This document shows, piece by piece, positions 53,622 through 61,816 of a stretch of DNA of 64,000 nucleotides. This stretch comes from Chloracidobacterium thermophilum B (lineage in GTDB: Bacteria; Acidobacteriota; Blastocatellia; Chloracidobacteriales; Chloracidobacteriaceae). Position numbers and translations under genes: made by a program. The stretch lies in NCBI RefSeq assembly GCF_000226295.1, contig NC_016024.1:789501-853500 (forward strand). The letters are read 5' to 3'. Each line of letters begins with the position of its first letter. Position 1 is the first letter of the stretch. Below the pieces are notes generated by a model that had not been told where the DNA came from, did no database searches, and saw nothing but the letters and a program-made list of their open reading frames with translations.

Positions 53622-54980
53622 TCAGAGCCGTCCACGCATTTTGACCTCAAGGTAGCGGTTGACCAGGGCGACCGAGAGTTGTCCGGTCGGTACGTCCAGC
53701 GCCAGTCCGCCGAGTTCGACAATGCGATTCAGAGCCTGTTCGCGTTGGGTGAGGAGTTCTTCGGCCACCGACTGGGCATAGACCTCATCGAGGGACGCCG
53801 GTGGCGGTTTGACGAAGGCGCGCAGGTCGCGGTCGCCGATGGTGACAATGAGCGGCAGGTGGCGCGGAATGAGCGCCGCCGTATGCGCCAGCAGGTCGGC
53901 CGACGCATCGGCATCCACAACATCGGTCAGCAGGACAACCAGCGACCGCCGCCGGCAGTGACGCCCCAGATAGGCAAAGGCCCGCGCATAGGACGGTTCA
54001 ATCATCTGCGGCTGTAGGTCGTGCAGGTGCTCCAGAATGACCCCCAGTTGGCTGGCGCCAGGCCGCGGCGGCAGGAAATCTTCCACCCGGCGGGTGAAGG
54101 TCAGCAGCCCGACCTGGTCGCCGCCGGCCACGGCGACGTAAGCCAGCGCCAGCGCTGCATTGACGGCATAATCGAGTTTGGTCAGATCGCCAAGGCGGGC
54201 GGTCATCAGGCGGCCGCAGTCCAGCATCAGCAGGATGCTCTGGCTGCGCTCAATCTGATACTGCCGCGTGACCAGCTTGCCCCGCCGGGCCGAAGCCGCC
54301 CACGCCACATGGCGCAGTTCGTCGCCGGTGACAAACTCGCGCAACGACTCAAATTCCCGTCCCTGCCCACGCAACCGCTGCCGGCGCTCGCCCTGGCGAC
54401 CCAGGCGATAGGCTTCGATGACCTGCCGCTGTGCGGCGCGAAAGTCGGGGTACACTTTGACCGATTCCACAGCCGGAACGGATGTCTGCCGCCAGACAAG
54501 GCCCCACGGACTGCGCAGCCGCACCGCGATGTTGCCAAATTCGAAGCACCCGCGTGCCGGTGCGAGCAGTTCATAGTGCAGCGTCGCCGTTCCGCGTGGG
54601 GGAACTGTAAACTGTCCCTCCCGTCTCGGCGTCTGCATCTGGGGAGGAGGCTCATCCTTGACCCACAGCGTCAGTGGAACCGGGCGGTGGTTCTGGACTT
54701 CAATGGTGACGCCATTGCCACTGCCAATGGCAAAGCGTTCCGCACACCGGCGGCGCAGGGTGAAGCTGCCTCGAAGAGGGGTCCGGGCTGCGTCGAGCAG
54801 GGCCGCAGCGAGCAGGACGACGTCGAACGCCATCCCGGCCCACAGGAAAGACGGGTTGCTCCAACCCAGTGAAAAGAGACCCAATCCCCCGGCAAAGGCC
54901 ATGAGAAACCGGGCCGTGAAGACGATGTTCATGGTGCTGTGCAACACCGGAGTAGGTGTTTTTTCCACGCGCAAAACCAT
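53622..54980 (-). CDS. DUF58 domain-containing membrane protein
   Basis: About a 452-residue protein: two N-terminal membrane helices (FTARFLMAFAGGLGLFSLG, MAFDVVLLAAALLDAA) and a DUF58 region with the conserved DPREFESLREFVTGDELRHVAW-like block, then a von Willebrand A-like fold (ILLMLDCGR, VVLLTDVVDAD). Such proteins often accompany MoxR ATPases and transglutaminases, absent here. Starts at 54980 or 54932 are both possible. It overlaps no neighbour, and is divergent from the O-antigen ligase gene. Confidence 0.88.
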   Translation of the reverse strand: MVLRVEKTPTPVLHSTMNIVFTARFLMAFAGGLGLFSLGWSNPSFLWAGMAFDVVLLAAALLDAARTPLRGSFTLRRRCAERFAIGSGNGVTIEVQNHRPVPLTLWVKDEPPPQMQTPRREGQFTVPPRGTATLHYELLAPARGCFEFGNIAVRLRSPWGLVWRQTSVPAVESVKVYPDFRAAQRQVIEAYRLGRQGERRQRLRGQGREFESLREFVTGDELRHVAWAASARRGKLVTRQYQIERSQSILLMLDCGRLMTARLGDLTKLDYAVNAALALAYVAVAGGDQVGLLTFTRRVEDFLPPRPGASQLGVILEHLHDLQPQMIEPSYARAFAYLGRHCRRRSLVVLLTDVVDADASADLLAHTAALIPRHLPLIVTIGDRDLRAFVKPPPASLDEVYAQSVAEELLTQREQALNRIVELGGLALDVPTGQLSVALVNRYLEVKMRGRL

Positions 54981-55073
54981 AGTATCCCGCCGGTACAGAC
55001 ACAACCGCCAGGTGGTCAGTCAGTCGTTACCTCGGCCGGTGGTGACTTTGAGGACAGGTGTGAAAAAGCTGGC

Positions 55074-56582
55074 GTGGCCCGGTCATCCATAGCGTACGAA
55101 GCTCTCCGGCGGAGGCTCCTGCTGCTTTCCAGGTGGTTTTTGCTGTTGTATGCCGTGCTGGCACCCCACTCGATTGCCGGCGCGCAGGGCAGCGCCTTGG
55201 TGCTGGCCCTGCTGTGGGGGCTGGAACGGTGGTTGGCGGCTGGTGACACCTCGCTTCTGGCGCCGGCGTCCCGGCGACAGGAGGCCGCGCAGCGATGGTG
55301 GCCGCTGGCGTTTTTTTGGGCCCTATGTACCGTGTCGGCGCTGATGTCCTACGAGCCACGGTGGAGTCTGGATGGGCTGCGCAGCGTGGCCTTTATGGCC
55401 ACCTGTGGCATTGTGGCGTTCTGGGTGCAATCCCGCGCTCAGGCATGGTGTCTGGCGTGGACGCTGCTGCTTTCAGCCCAGGTCGGGTGGCTTTACACCG
55501 GGTATCAACTGCTGGTGGGGAATGGTGTGCGTCTGGTCGAACTCAGCCCTGACTCACCTCTGCATCCGTACTTTCAGCCTGGCGATGTCGTGCTGCGTGT
55601 GGATGGTGAAGTCGTCCGTACCCCGGAGGACATCACCCGCCTTGTTCTCCAGAAACCATTGCCTTCCAGCCAACCCGTGAGCGTGACCGGACGGCGCGTT
55701 GAGATACCACTTACGGCGCAGCTTGACCGGGCGGCACTTCAGACCCGTCTGGTGTTGTTGGGGTCGGCTGGGCTGGGCATTCGCGCCAGTGCGCCGGCGC
55801 GGGACTTTCGCGCCAGCGGTTTCTTTTCACACTACGTCACCTATGCCGAGGTGCTTCAGATTCTTGTTTCCCTGGCGCTTGGCATGGCCTGGTGCACTGT
55901 CGGACGCCAGCGCCGGTGGCTCTGGGGGTTGGCGCTGGGACTTATGCTGGCCCTGGGGCTGACGCTGTCCCGCGGCCCGACGGGCGGCCTCATTGTCAGC
56001 GTCGGCGTGATGCTGTATCTGCTGTGGCGGGAGGGCACAGTCAGTACGCCACGGGTGGTGATAGGGCTGGTAATTGCCGGCATCCTGCTGTCCAGTGCGT
56101 TGGCCTATGCCTACGCCATGCGCCACATGTCCGTAGTGGATGCCCGTGAAGGCAGTCTGTTCTGGCGGTTGGTGGTCTGGCAGGAAGGCATCGGGCTGGT
56201 GGCAAAACACCCCTGGTTTGGTATTGGGCGCTACAGCGACAAGCTGCACGCGGCAGAATGGGGACTGTACGCCCATGGCGATTTGCCGCCCGGCCACTTT
56301 CACAACACCTACCTGCAGGTGGCGGTGTGGTACGGGCTGCCGGCGCTGGCGGCCTATCTCTGGTTGCTGCTGACTTATGTCGGGCAACTGCTGCGGCGGC
56401 GGCGCGATGGCATTGCCTTGGGCGCGCTGGGCGCACTCACCGGCTTTGCGGCGAGCGGCATAGCCCACTTCAACCTGGGGGATGGTGAAGTGGCCATGGT
56501 GCTGTGGTTTGTGATAGGGATAGCGTTGGGGATGCCGGTCACAGCGGAGCCGGACTCTAGCTTGCCGTATAGTACGCGATAG
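55074..56582 (+). CDS. O-antigen ligase/polymerase-like membrane protein with PDZ-like insert, 3' end replaced by IS607
   Basis: About a 502-residue membrane protein of the O-antigen ligase type, with a dozen hydrophobic helices and the conserved large-loop pattern (LFWRLVVWQEGIGLVAKHPWFGIGRYSD and PPGHFHNTYLQVAVWYGLPALAA). Between helices, around residues 150-216 (55523-55720), lies a soluble segment resembling a PDZ domain (VRLVELSPDSPLHPYFQPGDVVLRVDGEVVRTPEDI). The start (GTG 55074) is uncertain. The last ~12 codons and stop come from IS607 copy 2, so the native C-terminus is lost, though the core appears complete. Confidence 0.85.
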   Translation: MARSSIAYEALRRRLLLLSRWFLLLYAVLAPHSIAGAQGSALVLALLWGLERWLAAGDTSLLAPASRRQEAAQRWWPLAFFWALCTVSALMSYEPRWSLDGLRSVAFMATCGIVAFWVQSRAQAWCLAWTLLLSAQVGWLYTGYQLLVGNGVRLVELSPDSPLHPYFQPGDVVLRVDGEVVRTPEDITRLVLQKPLPSSQPVSVTGRRVEIPLTAQLDRAALQTRLVLLGSAGLGIRASAPARDFRASGFFSHYVTYAEVLQILVSLALGMAWCTVGRQRRWLWGLALGLMLALGLTLSRGPTGGLIVSVGVMLYLLWREGTVSTPRVVIGLVIAGILLSSALAYAYAMRHMSVVDAREGSLFWRLVVWQEGIGLVAKHPWFGIGRYSDKLHAAEWGLYAHGDLPPGHFHNTYLQVAVWYGLPALAAYLWLLLTYVGQLLRRRRDGIALGALGALTGFAASGIAHFNLGDGEVAMVLWFVIGIALGMPVTAEPDSSLPYSTR

Positions 56583-56590
56583 TGTATAAT
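56562..56590 (+). promoter_or_regulatory. tnpA promoter, possibly leaderless (copy 2)
   Basis: TTGCCG, 17-bp spacer and TATAAT identical to copy 1; the native ATG lies 7 bp after the -10 element. It overlaps the reading frame of the upstream ligase gene. Confidence 0.6.
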
Positions 56591-57259
56591 AATGCTCATG
56601 GAAAGCACTATAAGCACAGGCAAGGCGGCAAAACTCCTTGGTGTCCCGGTCAAGACGTTGCAGCGTTGGGGACGTTGCAGCGTTGGGAACGCGAAGGAAG
56701 GCTGATTCCGGTGGCCCGAACGGACAGCAACCGCCGCCTCTACACTGAGACGCAGATCCGTGAGTTCATCGGTTTGCGGCAGGCCAACCATGCGCCAACA
56801 AAGCTTGTCGCCTACTGTCGGGTATCGAGTGCGGCGCAGAAGCCGGACCTGGCGAATCAGCGCAAAGTGCTGGAAGCGTTCGTGGTGGCGAAGGGATTGG
56901 CGGGGGTCGGGTTTATCGAGGAAGTGGGCAGCGGGCTGGACTTCAGGCGCAAGCGGTTTCTGGCCCTTATGGACGAGATCGGGCGACGGGAAGTCAGGAT
57001 GCTGATCCTCGCTCACCGGGACCGCCTCACCCGTTTCGGCTTTGAGTGGTTCGAACATTACGCCCAAACCCATGGCTGCGAAGTGCTGGTACTGAACCAG
57101 GAACGGCTGTCTCCCGAACAGGAAATGGTGCAAGACTTAATGGCCATCGTGCACTGTTTTTCGTCTCGGCTATACGGTTTGAGGAACTATCGAAAGAAGT
57201 TGGATGAAGCGCTGAAACAGGATGCGAATGACGTCAAAAAGGCCCAACAATGCAACTAA
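56582..57259 (+). CDS. tnpA: IS607-type serine transposase TnpA, N-terminus frameshifted (copy 2)
   Basis: Same structure as copy 1: native ATG at 56598 (MESTISTGK), 17-bp duplication breaking the frame, then an intact serine-recombinase domain (YCRVSS, AHRDRLTRFGF) in the other frame, open from GTG 56582. Six residue differences from copy 1 are visible (for example TQI for TQV, EAFVV for EEFVV, GSGLD for GGGLN). The shared duplication means the frameshift predates this copy. Confidence 0.85.
   Translation: MYNNAHGKHYKHRQGGKTPWCPGQDVAALGTLQRWEREGRLIPVARTDSNRRLYTETQIREFIGLRQANHAPTKLVAYCRVSSAAQKPDLANQRKVLEAFVVAKGLAGVGFIEEVGSGLDFRRKRFLALMDEIGRREVRMLILAHRDRLTRFGFEWFEHYAQTHGCEVLVLNQERLSPEQEMVQDLMAIVHCFSSRLYGLRNYRKKLDEALKQDANDVKKAQQCN
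56654..56687 (+). repeat. 17-bp tandem duplication disrupting tnpA (copy 2)
   Basis: Exact repeat GACGTTGCAGCGTTGGG twice, at the position corresponding to copy 1. Confidence 0.95.
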
Positions 57260-58590
57260 CCCACAAGATCGCTCTTTGTCCGACTCCTGAGCAAGTGGAC
57301 TACTTCAAGCGCGCCTGCGGCACGGCGCGGCGTGTTTGGAACTGGGCGCTCAATGAGTGGAACAGGCAATACGCGGCAGGCGGCAGGCCAAACGCCATGG
57401 CGCTCAAAAAACAGTTCAACGCCATCAAGTACACCGACCCGCAGTGGCTCGATGAGAACGGTCGGCCTTGGTTGCAGGACATTCACCGGGATGCCCACGC
57501 CCAGCCGTTCAGGAATCCCGCCAAAGCATGGGAACAGTTCTTCGCCGACCTCAAGGAGGGCAAAGAAGCGCACGAGCCACGGCTCAAGAAAAAGGGGCGT
57601 TGCCGCGACAGCTTTTATGTTGCCAACGACAAGTTCACCCTGGAAGGCAGGACGATCCGTCTGCCCAGGATCGGCGAAGTCGCCATGACCGAGGAACTGC
57701 GATTCAAAGGAAAGATACTGGGCGCAACGGTTTCCCGCACCGCGGATCGTTGGTTTGTGGCCATACAGGTCGAGGTGCCTGATGCGCAATTCTATCGGCG
57801 TCGCACGTCGCACGAGGTCAACGGCATCGACCTGGGCATCAAGGCTGCCGCAACGGTCTCCAGCGGTGAAGTCATCGAGGCGCCAAAGCCGCTCAAAGCA
57901 GCGCTGCGCCGTCTGGAAATCCGTAGCCGACGTCTCAGCCGCAAGCTGGAAGCCACCAGGAAGGCAGCCGGATTTGAACGCCCTGCCCGCCTGCCTGAAG
58001 GAACGCGCCTGCCGGTATCGAACAACCGGCAGAAGTCCGCTGCGATATTGGCAAGGCTCTATGCCCGCATTGCCAATATCCGAGCGGATTTCACCCACAA
58101 GCTCACGACTCGACTCTGCCGCGAAAACCAAGCGTTGGTGATCGAGGATTTAAACGTCAAAGGGATGCTGCAGAACGAGAAACTCGCCCGCGCCATCTCT
58201 GACGTGGGTTTTGGGATGTTGCGCTCGCAGTTGGAATACAAGGCCCGGCGCTGCGGTACTCATCTTACCATCGCTGATCGCTGGTATCCAGGCAGCCGAC
58301 TGTGCTCCATCTGTGGCTGGAAGAACGAGGCGCTGACATTGAGAGATCGAACATGGGTGTGTGCTCAATGTGGTGCGCACCATGACCGTGACCTCAATGC
58401 GGCGCTGAACCTGAAACGGCTGGCAACCGAAACTGCCCTACCCGTGGCGAGTCCGTCCAGCAATGGCGGCGCTGCGGCGGGGACCGTCCCCGCCGTAGTC
58501 GGGAAAGTCACGCCTGTCAGATACGACGGTGGTCAACAGGACACGTCGGGGCAGGAAGAGAACCGTGCGCACTTTTGCGCACATTCTTGA
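57250..58590 (+). CDS. tnpB: TnpB RNA-guided nuclease of IS607 (copy 2)
   Basis: A 446-residue TnpB with intact RuvC residues (GIDLGIKAA, VIEDLNVKGM, DRDLNAALN) and zinc finger (CSICGWK, CAQCG). Compared with copy 1 the C-terminal half is almost identical, while residues ~75-140 carry a cluster of changes (for example QPFRNPAKAWEQFFADLKEG versus QPFAHLAKAWERFFTDLKAG). Both ends align without gaps. Nuclease activity is expected. Confidence 0.93.
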   Translation: MQLTHKIALCPTPEQVDYFKRACGTARRVWNWALNEWNRQYAAGGRPNAMALKKQFNAIKYTDPQWLDENGRPWLQDIHRDAHAQPFRNPAKAWEQFFADLKEGKEAHEPRLKKKGRCRDSFYVANDKFTLEGRTIRLPRIGEVAMTEELRFKGKILGATVSRTADRWFVAIQVEVPDAQFYRRRTSHEVNGIDLGIKAAATVSSGEVIEAPKPLKAALRRLEIRSRRLSRKLEATRKAAGFERPARLPEGTRLPVSNNRQKSAAILARLYARIANIRADFTHKLTTRLCRENQALVIEDLNVKGMLQNEKLARAISDVGFGMLRSQLEYKARRCGTHLTIADRWYPGSRLCSICGWKNEALTLRDRTWVCAQCGAHHDRDLNAALNLKRLATETALPVASPSSNGGAAAGTVPAVVGKVTPVRYDGGQQDTSGQEENRAHFCAHS

Positions 58591-58596
58591 TAGCAG
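58448..58596 (+). ncRNA. Predicted omega-RNA scaffold at IS607 right end (copy 2)
   Basis: Same two hairpins as copy 1 (58475-58495 and 58565-58582). The guide read from the right flank would begin ATGGCAACCGATC, differing from copy 1. Ends are approximate. Confidence 0.4.
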
Positions 58597-58726
58597 ATGG
58601 CAACCGATCATCCGCTGTCCGGGCACAGGGGAGTTTCATCCGGGGAGCATTTTTCGTAGCATGCCGTGCCTATGGCCCCAGGGGCCGCATAACACAAAAA
58701 CGCTTTTTGAACGGTAGGAGCCAGGC

Positions 58727-59824
58727 GTGAAAATTCATTCGTGGTGGTTGTTGGCCGGCTGTGGTTTGGGCGTCGGCGCGGCGCTGCTTCCGCTGCCGGG
58801 AATGGTCGCTGACTGGCAGGTCGCGGCCCAGGAAGCAGTGGTGATTGATGAAACCCTGGCCAGCGTCAACAAGGAACTCATCACCCGCTCAATGCTGCGC
58901 CGGGCTGAGAATGCCCTGCGGCGTGATCTTCAGGAACAGTTCCCCAACGATCCGGCCAAGCAGGAAGAAATCTTCGCCCGTTTGCAGCCACGGCTGCTTG
59001 TCAGCCTGATTGATGAACGCCTGATTGCGCAGCGCGCCGAGGAAATGGGACTGCTGCCCGAAATCGAGGCCCAAGTCAACGCGACGATCCTTGAACTGTG
59101 CAAGCAGAACAACTTGGAAAACCTCGATGCCTGCCGCGCGGCTATGGAACGGCAGGGCCTGACGATGGAGGACATTCGGATGAGCTATCGCGGGCAGTTC
59201 CTGCGCCAGGCTGTCTATGGGCAGGATGTCTACAGCGTCCTCATCGAGCAGGTGACGAACCGCGAAGCCGAGGAATACTACCGCACCCATCCGGCTGATT
59301 TCACCGAGCCGGGAGAAATCGAGATCAGCGAAATCCACATTGGCTTCACGCCGGAGACTCAGGCGGCTGCCGAGGCGCGGGCGCGGCAGGCCCAGGCCGA
59401 ACTCAGAGCTGGCCAGCCCTTTGCCGAAGTCGCACGGAAGTTTTCCGACGAAAAACGGGCGTCGCGCGCCAATGGCGGCAAGCTGCCGCCCTACAAGGAC
59501 AACCAGTTGGCCGAGGCCTTCCGGGCCGAACTCGACAAACTCAAGCCCGGTGAGGTGACGCCCATCCTGAAGCTGGAAAAGGCGTATCAGATTCTCCGGC
59601 TCGATGCCCGCCGTCCGCCTTCGGTCAAGCCCTTTGCCGAAGTGCGCGATCTGGTCAAACGTCTGATTGCGCAGCAGCGCGCCGAAGCCAAAATCCGGGA
59701 ATACATGCGCGGTTTGCGGGCCAAGGCGCTTATTCGCCTGGCCGAGCCGTACCGGAACGCTCTCATCGAAGCCGAAAAGGCCGAAGAAGCCGAAGCGGCC
59801 GAGGGCGGCAAGAAAAACGGCTAG
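58727..59824 (+). CDS. SurA-like parvulin-type peptidyl-prolyl isomerase
   Basis: A 365-residue exported protein with a signal peptide (WLLAGCGLGVGAALLPLPG), a SurA-type N-terminal helical chaperone region (LASVNKELITRSMLRR), a parvulin domain (EIEISEIHIGFTPETQ, FAEVARKFSDEKRASRANGGKLPPY) and a Lys/Ala-rich tail. It likely helps fold outer-membrane proteins. GTG 58727 has AGGAG 7 bp upstream. The 130 bp after IS607 copy 2 are non-coding. Confidence 0.92.
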   Translation: MKIHSWWLLAGCGLGVGAALLPLPGMVADWQVAAQEAVVIDETLASVNKELITRSMLRRAENALRRDLQEQFPNDPAKQEEIFARLQPRLLVSLIDERLIAQRAEEMGLLPEIEAQVNATILELCKQNNLENLDACRAAMERQGLTMEDIRMSYRGQFLRQAVYGQDVYSVLIEQVTNREAEEYYRTHPADFTEPGEIEISEIHIGFTPETQAAAEARARQAQAELRAGQPFAEVARKFSDEKRASRANGGKLPPYKDNQLAEAFRAELDKLKPGEVTPILKLEKAYQILRLDARRPPSVKPFAEVRDLVKRLIAQQRAEAKIREYMRGLRAKALIRLAEPYRNALIEAEKAEEAEAAEGGKKNG

Positions 59825-59915
59825 TTTGTCTTTCTGCCAAAACAGACATCTCCCGTTTACTCCGTTGAGAGCAGTGGGGAGACCGTCTCCTTCGCGCATA
59901 AGCATTGGCTGTCAA

Positions 59916-59963
59916 AGTACGTTTGAGTACATTGTTGAGTACCTGTGGCAGGCGGCATAGATT
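59916..59963 (+). promoter_or_regulatory. Candidate promoter with three phased AGTAC sites
   Basis: TTGAGT (59935-59940), 17-bp spacer, TAGATT (59958-59963). Upstream and overlapping, AGTAC occurs three times (59916, 59926, 59938), at 10- and 12-bp intervals, on about the same face of the helix, like an operator array. Confidence 0.4.
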
Positions 59964-59969
59964 GGAAAC

Positions 59970-61730
59970 ATGTCCTCCCTACCTTTGTCATCAAGTGAGC
60001 CGCCTATGCCGACTGCGCTCGATCCGCCACCGTCCACGCTGGATAACGCCGCCATGAACAAAAGACTTGGGGATTACCTCAAAGCCTACGGCGCGCCATT
60101 GCCATCCCAGGAAGCCCTTGACCTCTTTCTGGGGATGGCGCGCATTGTCCATGGCATGCACGAACAGTTTGCCTTCTATGGTCAGGAGTTGCGGTTTGAC
60201 AACGTGATCCTGAGCGCGGAGCAGCCGCCACGTGTCCTTGATTGCGGTGTTCCTCAATCCCGGCTGTCCGCCAAGTCACCTACGCCGGAGGATGTCGCCC
60301 AAGGTATCCGCCGGGATATTCACCAATTGGGCATGATGCTGTACCAGATGGTGACGGGCCAGCCGGTGCCGGAGCGGCACGCCACGCACAACTTTCGTAC
60401 GGATTTCGACGAGACCTCTGACCTGCTGCCAGTGCCGGACCCGCGGACGGTCAACCCGGCGGTCTCCGTGGAAATTGCCCGTCTGGTCGCCAAAGCCACG
60501 GCCCGCGACGCGCAAAGCCGGGCAAAAAGTATCGGGGAGTTGTTGGCTCTGCTGGAGCCGTCACCGGATGCGACACCGGAGGAGACAGCAAAGGTGCAAT
60601 CGGCCTCACTCGTGCCGGCCGCATCCGCGCCAGCTGAGCCTGGACAGGCGTCTGAGGCAAGCCCGCCGGTGCGCCGGGAGGCCAGAGTGACCCTCGCCAA
60701 GCGGTCTCTGCCGGTAGTTTCCGAACGCACGGGCTTTGTCGTCAATGAAGCCGCCGTCAAGCGGGATACTCCGGCTGTGACGCCAGCGCCGCCGGCCACG
60801 CTGGTGGAAGGGCTTGCCCAGGCCTTTGCGGATTTGAGCGGGACAGGAGAGCGTCCAACCGGCAGGGGCTTCAAGTTCTTCGTGGCTGGCATGAGTTGCC
60901 TGTTGCTGCTGGTCGTGAGCCTGATCACGTACCGGATCGTCGAGAAGTTCTTTCTGGGTGGCGGGACTGGCGTGGCAACGCGCCCCACGGTGGAAGCCCT
61001 GCGGAGTAAGAGCGAAACGTCCAACCGTCCGATCTTTACTCCAACGCCTGCGCCGGATGATACCCGCGCCCTGCTGCCGGCACTTGTGGCCGTCAAAGGG
61101 GGATCGTTTGAGATGGGCAGCCGTGATGGGCAGCCGGATGAGCAGCCGGTGCACCGGGTGACACTCTCCGACTTTGAGATTGGCAAGTATGAAGTCACGA
61201 ACGCCCAGTACAAGGCGTTCTGTGACGCCACCGGCCGTCCCTATCCCGAAGAACCGAACTTTGCCCGGCTGCGCAACTACTTTCTGGACTATCCCCATCA
61301 TCCGGTGGTGCGGGTGAGTTGGGATGATGCCAACGCCTACTGCGTCTGGCTGAGTGAACGGACGGGAGACCTCTACCGCTTACCGACGGAAGCTGAATGG
61401 GAATATGTTGCCCGCAACAGCCCGATTGGCTGGGACAGCTACCATAGTGGCGGCGCACCGCATGAGGTCGGAACCAGCCCCCCCAACGAACTGGGGATTT
61501 ATGACCTGATGGGCAATGTGTGGGAATGGTGCGCCGACTGGTACGGCTCCTATCCAGCCGAACCGCAGACGAATCCGAAAGGTCCACCGCGTGGCACGCA
61601 TAAGGTGCTGCGGGGGTGTTCGTGGTATTTTAGCACCGTGCCGTGCCGTCCGACTTCGCGGTTTCGGTTCGACCCGACGTTGAATTACTGGTTCAACGGG
61701 GGCTTTCGTGTTGTCCGGGCCAAGCACTGA
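59970..61730 (+). CDS. Degenerate kinase-like domain fused to a membrane-anchored FGE-sulfatase domain
   Basis: A 586-residue protein. Residues ~40-215 resemble only the C-lobe of a Ser/Thr kinase (QELRFDNVILSAEQPPRVLDCGVPQS, RDIHQLGMMLYQMVTGQPVP, ARLVAKATARDAQSRAKSIGELLALL), but the HRD motif is missing and DFG is replaced by DCG, so it is a pseudokinase. A linker and one membrane helix follow (MSCLLLLVVSLITYRIV, about 310-325). The exported C-terminus is a formylglycine-generating-enzyme-like domain (VKGGSFEMGSRDGQPDEQPVH, YRLPTEAEWEYVA, LMGNVWEWCADWYG). Later starts at 60006 or 60054 are possible. Confidence 0.87.
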   Translation: MSSLPLSSSEPPMPTALDPPPSTLDNAAMNKRLGDYLKAYGAPLPSQEALDLFLGMARIVHGMHEQFAFYGQELRFDNVILSAEQPPRVLDCGVPQSRLSAKSPTPEDVAQGIRRDIHQLGMMLYQMVTGQPVPERHATHNFRTDFDETSDLLPVPDPRTVNPAVSVEIARLVAKATARDAQSRAKSIGELLALLEPSPDATPEETAKVQSASLVPAASAPAEPGQASEASPPVRREARVTLAKRSLPVVSERTGFVVNEAAVKRDTPAVTPAPPATLVEGLAQAFADLSGTGERPTGRGFKFFVAGMSCLLLLVVSLITYRIVEKFFLGGGTGVATRPTVEALRSKSETSNRPIFTPTPAPDDTRALLPALVAVKGGSFEMGSRDGQPDEQPVHRVTLSDFEIGKYEVTNAQYKAFCDATGRPYPEEPNFARLRNYFLDYPHHPVVRVSWDDANAYCVWLSERTGDLYRLPTEAEWEYVARNSPIGWDSYHSGGAPHEVGTSPPNELGIYDLMGNVWEWCADWYGSYPAEPQTNPKGPPRGTHKVLRGCSWYFSTVPCRPTSRFRFDPTLNYWFNGGFRVVRAKH

Positions 61731-61816
61731 GCCTTCAGACATCGAACAGAAGGCACTGGAAGCGGCTGCGAACGTCGGGCTGGGGCAGTATCAATCAATC
61801 TTCGCTGAAGGGTTTT

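Larger units (their letters stand above)
56545..58596 (+). mobile_element. IS607-family element, copy 2 (tnpA-tnpB)
   Basis: Same 2052-bp length as copy 1, offset by exactly 15548 bp and without any insertion or deletion. It lies between the O-antigen ligase-like gene (whose 3' end it replaces) and the SurA-like gene. Left flank GGTCACAG, right flank ATGGCAACC. Substitutions relative to copy 1 are few in tnpA and cluster strongly near 57470-57670. Confidence 0.93.
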
